Assembly (NCBI RefSeq): GCF_000003815.2 | Contig: NC_049980.1 | Location: forward strand, 32,150,767-32,214,766 | DNA: 64,000 nucleotides | Direction of reading: 5' to 3' | Source: Branchiostoma floridae | Taxonomy: Eukaryota; Chordata; Leptocardii; Amphioxiformes; Branchiostomatidae | Part shown: positions 51,501 to 61,300 of the stretch, piece by piece | Numbering within the stretch: position 1 is the stretch's first letter | How the letters are laid out: every line of letters starts with the position of its first letter | Program-made: the position numbers and the translations under genes | Notes under the pieces: model-generated | Told to the model about the DNA's origin: nothing | The model's input: the letters and a program-made list of their open reading frames with translations, nothing else | Database searches by the model: none

Positions 51501-54500
51501 AACAGCGTCCAGCTCACAAGCTCCTCCAGCAAAACATCTGTGTAACAGCTGTGTCTATAGATATAGGTCAAAATGATATATACTGTATATATAGAAAACA
51601 GTTTATTTCTGTTAATTGGCCACTAATTACAACTAAATGCATCTTTTCATGTAGATTATTATCTAAAGTACATTTCAGCCCAAAACAATGCAAACAAGTT
51701 TGAAAGTCCTATCATGGAATTCAGTGGATTTCTGTACTTCCCTCATTAATTATGCAAATTAGCTGTTGATTTGAATAATTAGCATTACATTATGTAAGTC
51801 GTCACTTAGGCTATCTACCACTCAAAAATCACGACCACGGCATGTTCAGAACACAAGATGTAAAAAATTGAAGTTTTGCTGCAGTACCTTAGAAAGCCAC
51901 TAGGGGGCCCACTATCATACTCGACCTTCGTTATTTTGACCCCTACCCACCTACCAAATATTATCAGGATCCTTTCAAGGCTTCTCGAGTTATGCATTAC
52001 ACAAACAAACGGACGCACACACTCGGCCCGCTACCGTCCTAACGGAAAATGATATGCCAACTATTTTCAAACACAACCTTCCTTTCTGCAAACGCTACTC
52101 AAATACCAAATATCATGAAAATCCATACACAGATTCTTGAGTTATATGCTGTTGGAATGGATTTATGAACGTTCCTCATTAATTATGCAAATTATCTGCT
52201 GATTTGCATAATAAGTATTTCATTGTGTAAGTCATCACTCATTCTATCTACATACCAAAAATCCCGATGATCCGTCAACACGTTCTTGAGTTATTCTCGT
52301 CCAATGTTTGAAAGGAATTCGAAATCGGTGCCTGCAGTTCCCAAAAAGCCGCTAGGGGGTCCAAACTCACAGCACTTACTCTCTGTCCCAAGGGCTATCA
52401 ACAACTCAAAAATCATGACCACAGCCTGTCCAGAACACGAAGTGTATAATTTAAAAGTTTTGCTGCAGTACCTTAGGCAGCCACTAGAGGACCCATTATC
52501 GAACTTGACCTTCGTTTTCATGACACCCACCCACCTACCAAATAAGGGTTCAAGGGTTCTCGAGTTATCTTGCATACAGACAAACGCACTTACATACAAA
52601 TCCCGCTACAGCACCGTAGGTAAGAGCTAAGTAAACCATTTTCGCACTTGACCTTCCTCTCCAAAACCGCTACACACCTACCAAGTATCGTGAAAATCGC
52701 CCAGCTGCATTTTGACTTGTGCTGCCCAAAACAAACCCCCAAAACATACCAAGCTTGCTGCAGTACCGTAGGAAAACGCCAGGTAAACCGTTTTCTAAGT
52801 TGGGATTTCTTTTGACAACCGCTACACACCTACCAAAAATCACAAAGTTCCATCCACAATTTCTGGAGTTATTTGCTGTTGACCTACATACAGACCCAAG
52901 TCAGCAATCTCATACTCTTCTTGGCGAAGAGAATTAGTCATGAGCATGATTTGCATGTTAGACACTCGTTTCCGCAAACATCCCGGCCGGGACCCGTCTC
53001 TCGCTGTCAGGGCCTCCTGTTCTGAAACTGTTCTCAAATTCAAGAGATGGTAAACCGGTACGGGGCGGTACTGACTTGGGGTTGGAGAACAGCTTATTCT
53101 TATCATTAGGGTTCTAACCTGTTATCCACGGAACAGACACACCACTGCTAACGCCCGCATGACCGACGGCTTTGAGCCTGGCGGCGTAAGGCTGGAGAGG
53201 GGCTAGCCCGGTTAGATCCGCTGTTGTTAGGCTGTTGCTCAAGGAAATGTTTGCTGCCTCTGATGGAGAAAGGACCGGGATGAGCTCCAGCAGGTACGCC
53301 ACAACCTCGCCATCAGGCGCCGCCCAAACCAGAGTAGCGGAACGGTCCGTCACGGTCACGGCACGGAAATCACGTGGGGAGTCCACGACTGTGATGAGAA
53401 TTTGAAATACTTGGAGATTACACAAAACGGTTCGAGATCGCATTATTCCTTTAAAAAAGCATTACGAAAACACGACTTAAGCATAGCGTTGATTCATTCG
53501 TTGAGTTGTGTCTGAGCCTGAAACGTCCTAGCAAACAAAGTCGCCCTTGAACGGTTTCTTCAACCTGTCATCCAGTTGGTAAGAAATCATATCACAATTA
53601 TGTTATGTCTTTACTACCACAGAGAACACCGCTCCACCTGGTTTGAGTAACAGTAATAAGTATATGGCAATTCCGTGCCCGAGGGCTAAATGAAAACAGC
53701 ACATTAAAATTGTATAAGGAGGGAGAAAAATGAGATTCATCAATAAGTCAACATAATAGAAACTAGAAAGGCCGACATTTGCTTGAGAGCAAATACAGCA
53801 TATTTCAGCCATCTCCCTCCCCATGCAACAATAGGCTATTTCAAAATCACCCATTTGAAAAATCACTTTTACTAATGACGGTTTAACCCAAAAATGAATC
53901 TTACAAAATTCCCCCGTTCAAGAATGGACTCCAGTGCACCCTATGTGAATTTTCACAATAGACCAGTCCAGAAATACTCCCACTGAAACCTTGGCCTTTT
54001 GAATAAGAAACCAAATCCAAAATTGAATTTAGCAAAAAAGGTCCCAGTGCATGAAAAGGTATAATAGACCAGTCTAAAAACACTTCCACTAAAAATTGAA
54101 TTTTGAATCATCACCCGTTCAAAACTGAATTTGAAAAAATCCCCCTTCCGTGTGCAAAAAATGGACTCTTCCATGTAAAGTAGAGCAGTCCAAAAATACA
54201 TCCGCTAAAATAGGACATAATCACTGAAGTCCAAAAAATGGATTTTTAAAAAAAGCCCCCTATATGCAAGAATGGACTCTTCCAGAACACCCATGTAAAA
54301 TTGCAAATTAGACCAGTCCAAAAATAACCCTACTGAAAGACTTTGACAAACTAGAAGTCACCAAAGTCCAAAATATGAATTTTGAAAAATCCCCCCTCCG
54401 TGCGAGAATAGAATCTTCCAGCACACATTCTGTAAAATTGCAAAATAGACCTGTCCAAAAATACATCCACTGAAAGACTTCACCAGTCCAATGATGAATT

Positions 54501-55354
54501 AAAAAAAATGAACCCCTCCGTGTAAGAATGGACTCTTCCAGATAACACCGGGCTCGCTGATTGGCTGCCAACCTCCCTATTTAGGATATAGATTCAGGCT
54601 AAGTGATTGGTTACCTATCTAATTAGATTAAATAGACATATATGCCAGTAGGTGCAATCTGCAGCTGGGGGTCAACGACCTTAAGGTCATTGACCCCTCT
54701 GGCTATTGGAAAATGACAAAACAATCCCCAAATATATCATTTTGACGTAGTCTATGACAAAAATTATACATGTGTCATTTGAATAAATATCTAGTGCACC
54801 CTTTTACCAAAATTTAGGTCATTTGGTTTTAAAACCAGAGCACAAGAGCCAAAAGTGTATTTTTTGGTCATAAAATGGCCAAATAATCGCAAAATTAAGC
54901 ATTTTGTTGTACTGTATACCTCAAGTGTTATTGAATCCATGTGCGCATATGTCTAGGGCACTCCTATACTAAATTTCAGGTCATCTGGTTCTAAAACCAA
55001 GGTACAGGAGCCAAAAGTGTCCTTTTTTGGTAAAAAAATGACCAAAAAATCGCAAAAATAAGCATTTCGTTATACTGTACACCAAAACTGATATTGAATC
55101 TATATGGGGGACTTATCAAGGCACATCTGTGCCAAATTTCAGCTAATTCGGTTATTATACCAGGGTACAGGGGGCCCAAATATACAGTTTTGGCCTTAAG
55201 ATGACCAAAAAACCTTAATAAAATCATTTAAGAGACAGATATGGAAAAAGTGAAAAAAACGTCCGAGGGTATTGGCCCACTCTACCCTTGTGCCAAATTT
55301 CAAGTCATTCGGTTGAGGAACAACGGAGATACCGTGTTCTGAAGATTTGACAGG

Positions 55355-55393
<39 letters not shown>

Positions 55394-58300
55394 AACATTA
55401 CGAATACAATATATTTCACCATACCTATGGTATGGCTGAAATATAAAAAAGTATTCAAAATGTTAGTCAGATGACAGTTACCCAAGCTCCTGGACAGATT
55501 TTGGAATCGGTCAGACGTTTCAGGAAGAATCCACTACCCACCGTCTATGAAATGTATCTTGCGTATCTTTTTACCTGGATTCTGATAACCTTCATCAACG
55601 TGTTCAAAACCTATTTCTACTATGTCTTCTAACGCGCTTGACATACGTTTTCTTTACTTACCAGTGTATTGTTTGAGACTGCTGACGCTACCCTGAAATA
55701 CTGTAGTGATGGCTCTTACGGACACGTTGTATTGAACTCCTGACAGAAGCCCTCTCAGATGCACTTTTTGATAATGCACGTACAGCTCGTCAATGTTCTC
55801 GCTGCCCATCAGATGATATGTAACCTGATACCCGATCACTACAGACGACGTGACGTTCCAGGTGACGTAAAAGCCTTCATCTGTCACCAGGGAGACCGTC
55901 AGATTGTGAATCTCGTAGTTTCCTGGAATGTTCAAATATCATTACCATTTAGAGCAAAAATATCCAGAAACAAAAACAGACAAACACACCGAGTATGATT
56001 ATACCTCCTTATTTGTAACTGTCCTTGTCTGTCAACCACAGCCTAGTTGGACAACCCTGGCTGTGCATGCTGAACAACCAGACCAGTAAATAAGTGAATA
56101 AATAACTGTTACATGATCGCGCTGGAAAATGGTCGTACCTCGCAGCATGATCCTTCTTGAGTAAGACAGGTAGATGTGGCTTCTTGGTGTCATGAGGTAT
56201 ACCTCCAACAGGTACGGAATTTCTAGCTCAAGATTGGTAAAGTTGAAAAAATCTGTGTCCCAAGAAACATTCCAGCTCGTCGTTAAACCGGTCCCAAGGT
56301 TTGTCTGAGCAACTAGCACAGTACTGCAGATAACACAGGAAAGAGTTACTAATTGATGTGTTTTGTCCAAAGCTCCTTCTAGTTCTGTCGTTTTGAGCAC
56401 ATTCACATGATTCGGACATGTTTTTGAGGTATTCTATAAGACTAGACGAGATGAGTCAAGTGGTAGGTTTGAAGGAGGTCGACCTACCGTAATGGGGATA
56501 CAATAATACGTAATATGGCGGCAGCGTCGCCCACAAATCGAGGGTAAACATACTTTGTTGGTAACATGGATGACTGCGACATCTATAAGACGTAGTTAGG
56601 TATGGAACATACCTTGATTCACAGGCGTACTCTGATACGTCCCAATGTGCCAACACTGTGCCAGGCCCAACTTCTTCTACCAAGATCCCTGTCACCTCTG
56701 TTGTCGGGTCTGTAAATGAATGAATCAATCAGTTATTCAGTCAATAAATCAATGAATCAATAAATAAATAATCGACCAAATACAAGATATCACTACGTAA
56801 TGAATAATAGATCAAGCAATTGTGGAATGACGTTGCAGACTATATTTCATCAGTTTCTGAATGTGCCTGAAAAGAAAATTCATCCAGTTTCTTGATTTAT
56901 TTTGAATCATGTGATGTTCTACCTTAATGTCTGACCAACAACAAATCTACCAATGACTGGACTAAGTCAGTCAGCCTAAACCACATAACTTCTAGCTGCT
57001 CACATGTACAGGTAGCCATACATGGATGCAGACTTGATTAAGTAAGGCTTAGGTTACATTTCCAAACCGGGGCCCGACCGGGATGTTTAAAGAAACGAAA
57101 ATTGACATGTATACCTAGAAATGTACACAAATTATGCCCATGAATCTTATGTTGACATTCTGTCTATCTTGATGTATTATATATCATTCTTTTTCCTCCC
57201 GAAAGCTGCCCGACCGGACCCCGGTTTGGAAATGTGACCTGAGCCTGAGGTACGCTACATACTGAAACTGCCTCATGGATTTATTTACCTTCCCTGGCGT
57301 CACATGGTGTAGACATCGTCACCAACTCAGTTGTCTCGTGTAACGGTAGTTTCCTCAAAACGTTTCGACCATCAGAACAGTTCACCAGCTCTACCACACC
57401 ATCTCTGTTATCGAAGCAAACCTCTCTCCCCAACACTCTCCAGCTCAGGGCGTCATCAATGACTTCAAACAACAAAGATTCTCTGATCGGTGAGCAGTCT
57501 GCTGTGACAACCGTGTTGTTGGAAAGAAGCTCGAGACACTGCGAAGTTTCTCCGTTTCGAAGAGTCCCCTCTGCAGTGTGGAGCCAGTGGTATCGAGGAT
57601 CCTGCGCTAAACATGGGCCTATCTGTGGTACACGTGTGGCGCTGTTCGCGTACATACACGAGCAGGTCATGTGTGGGGTTGGAGTCCATTCGAACAGGAA
57701 ATAACCTGAAAATAAGAAAACAGATTTACAATAAGAAGAATTGACATTTTAAAAGTTTTATTGTTTTGCATCCAGTACATTTCTACCTGAGCGGAAAGAG
57801 AATCTATGAAAAAAGGTAATTTCCTTCATTTAGTAAGAAGGAAGTGTGATGAATCATACGAGCGAGTTAAGAAAGAAATATTGTCAATGTGATGAGAAAG
57901 GTAACAATGCTAACCATCAAAATGCCTCTCAAAATACGAGACGATTGAATCCACCACCAGTCGTTCCGGTCCATCCTTAGGAGCCGCCCATCCAAACATC
58001 TCGCAGTGCCTTATACCAGCCTCGTACTGAAACGACTGGCAGAAAAACGTGGGTTCTTCCAAACACCTGATGGCGCAGTCAGCAAGAGACAAGTTAGACG
58101 CTTCTGTGAGTACCGGCATTGTTGAAATCCTGTCGATGTGTTGCCGGAATCTGGCGAGGGCTGGTATCAATTCAAAGTCTGGAACGTAAATATGTCATAA
58201 ATCAAGAACTAGTAAAGCGAAGAGTAAAAAAAAAACCACAAGTGGTAAGTAAACAAATACTTATAATAAAAGACCTAGTTTCAACCTAATGATTCCGAAT

Positions 58301-61300
58301 GACTTGCCCGAATCTATGTTTCAAGAAAAGCCCTCACCTTCAGGATAAGCTGTGATGAACTGAGCCCTCATGAAAGCGCTAGTGGAGGCTGTATACGTGG
58401 TGAGGACAGTCATCTTCNNNNNNNNNNNNNNNNNNNNNNNNNNNNNNNNNNNNNNNNNNNNNNNNNNNNNNNNNNNNNNNNNNNNNNNNNNNNNNNNNNN
58501 NNNNNNNNNNNNNNNNNGAAACTCGTCGTAGTAAACTTGGGTCATGTCGTACTGTTCGCTTCCTTCACGCTGCCCGAGTTCAATCTGTGGTTCGTACATT
58601 CACACAAATTTACAGTGTCAATAACGTGCGTATCAACCAATTTATCAATGACATATGATCACCGCATCCATCTTTAAGATACGGATACAAAACTAACACT
58701 GTGACAACCTCCCGAATCATTGACAACATCATGCCGAAAGAATATCATTATATGGGTGGATTGGGATTTAAAGGGCCAGTGCGATAACACCAACGAGAGC
58801 TGTTAATCAAGTTCCCCAGCCTTTGATCTCAATTGATATACATTTGGACCGAGACAGGCAATCAACTAAGAACGCACAAGCAATGGGGTTTCATAGTGGA
58901 GACACTCGTTGTGTCACGAAAAGAGGCAAAGGAGAAACTAACAAAAAAGGATACCTTCTGATGTCGAACCCCATGAACTAAGAATCTAGAGTTGTCCTTG
59001 AGACTGGAGTAGACACTTGCTTTTATGTTATTCTCTATCTGTTCGACCCCGTTATCTTGCATTTAGCCCTCCTGCAAGAATTTGCAATAAACTTCATTAT
59101 TTTAAGATTTAAGGTAGGGCACTCACGTCTTGATAGGATCCGTCATTAAACGTCAGCCTGATTGTCCTGATTTGACCTGTGACCCATGTAGACTGTGCGA
59201 TCTTAGCCCGGTTGATGAAGTAGTACCCATCAAACTTCAGCTGGACCCACGAGCCAACGCCCTGCAAACTCAGCCAGCCGAGCTGCCCTGGTCTCGGCGT
59301 CAGCTGACCGTCGATGATGCCGTCACAGGTAGCGACGCTTTCTGATGCGTCCACGCAATGGCCACCACTGGACAGGGCCGCAACGTTTATTCCTCCGATA
59401 TTTGCTATAGAAGGAAGGTTATTTGTAGGGTCAGGTCAAATTGACACAATACTTTTTCCAGCATTAAGATGTGTGCTAAGCTACCGATACTTTTTTCAGA
59501 CTGAACATATCTAAAAACAAATAGCGTAAATCGTGTGAACAGGCGTATGCTTATTACCTTCGTCTGAGACGGGATAAACCTCGAGTCCGCTGAACTCCAG
59601 ACGCCGCGGCTCTCCCAGCTGGGTCAGACGGATGCCCACATACCGACCCCGCATGCCTCCGCACGGAATGGTCACCTCCGACTGGTTGGCGGCGATGCCG
59701 TGGTTCTGCCCGCATTGGGGATTGGCTGACACGTTCTGCCCGTTATCGCCGATGTGAATGAAGAAGGGGTTGAGGTCGACGGAGACTGGTTTGACAACAG
59801 TCACCCTGTCGATGGCCCACTGTCGGTCTAAGTCCACATTCCACCAGTGATGCACTTTTGGAAAATGTGTGACATTAGATAATTGTGTATTAGATTAGCT
59901 GGTGTGTTACGCCGAATGGCGGTTATACCGACTATATAAATGTAGATACAGATACACAAACTAATAGAGGGCCCCAACTCTGGCCAATCAATTTTAGGTC
60001 GCATAGACAGCGCAGCGAGAGCGCCGTCCTTGCTCGGCGGTATAAGCATCGTTATCCAAGGTGATGCTACAACCTTACCTGTCTAGTCCGTCGAAATAAA
60101 TCCAAACCAATTGCCATATTTGCACTTAAATACCATGTTTAGAATTATGCATAAAACTTGGAAAGAGGGTATAAGCATTGTTATCAGTTCGTAATCCTTA
60201 TAGTAATACGTCCCACTTGAAGTCAAAGATCGTTACCCTTTCGCAAGTTCTTGAGTTATGCTAACTACAAAGATCCGGAAACATACACAGGCAGACACAC
60301 AGACACAGACACAGACAAATCCAAAATAATACTGATCTTTACTTTACCTGGTAACAGTCCGTACAGGTCCAGCTCTGTGAGCCATGGCTGCCAGCCTCCG
60401 TGGGTCCGAGTGATCACGAAAATCCAGTACCGCGCTGTTCCCTGGAACCCGCCGAACTCCTGGCGCCGGTTCGTCCCTGCCTGGACGTTACTAACGGACA
60501 CCACATACTCCCAGCTGTACGGACTCCCAACCTGCGACTTGTACAACGTGAAGGCTGCCGTATCGTGCCAGATGTCGCCGATGTTGCTGACTGCGACGCC
60601 GGTGAGGGTTTGGACCTGTGCGATGTCCAGCACGATGTACCAGTTGTTGTAGTGCTGGGGGGTTCCCATCGGGTTCCAGTTGGTTGCAGTGTCCCCATCC
60701 AAGGCTTTTGAGGCATCATGCGTCACTCCATTTCCGACCCACGGTGTGCCGGCGGAGCCCACAACCCATGAGGGATCCCGTGCCAGCCACACACCTGGAG
60801 AGGAGGGTGCAAAATCGTTACGCCATGGAAATCTACTGAAACAAGGAAGTCGAAAGCACATAAAACAAGATCGCAACAAGACTGTAGAATATAAAGATGC
60901 AAAACGACCACATCCCATCATAAAACTGACACGAAACATTCATCGTTGTCGCTGTCGCCCCCTTATTTCCGACAAAACATCAAAAGCACACATAAAATTC
61001 CGTCAAAATCAACACATCAAAATGGCGACACCCCTCCCCATGACTTTTCATAGGGACACAAAATGGCCGCGCCCGTGGACGGGAGCGAATCCAAGACAGG
61101 TTTTCTCATGGTACACTAAAGCCGGCTTTACAATTCATGGGAACGCCGGCCGAATTTGTAGATCGGTCGGAACTCGCCGGATCTGAACATCGCCCGAGTA
61201 TTTGGCTGTATTTTTCGATGAAAATCTGCCTCGGGCGACGTCTATCCATGCAACACTAATGATTATATATCCCCATGAGATGGTAGCATCTCTTGGGCAA

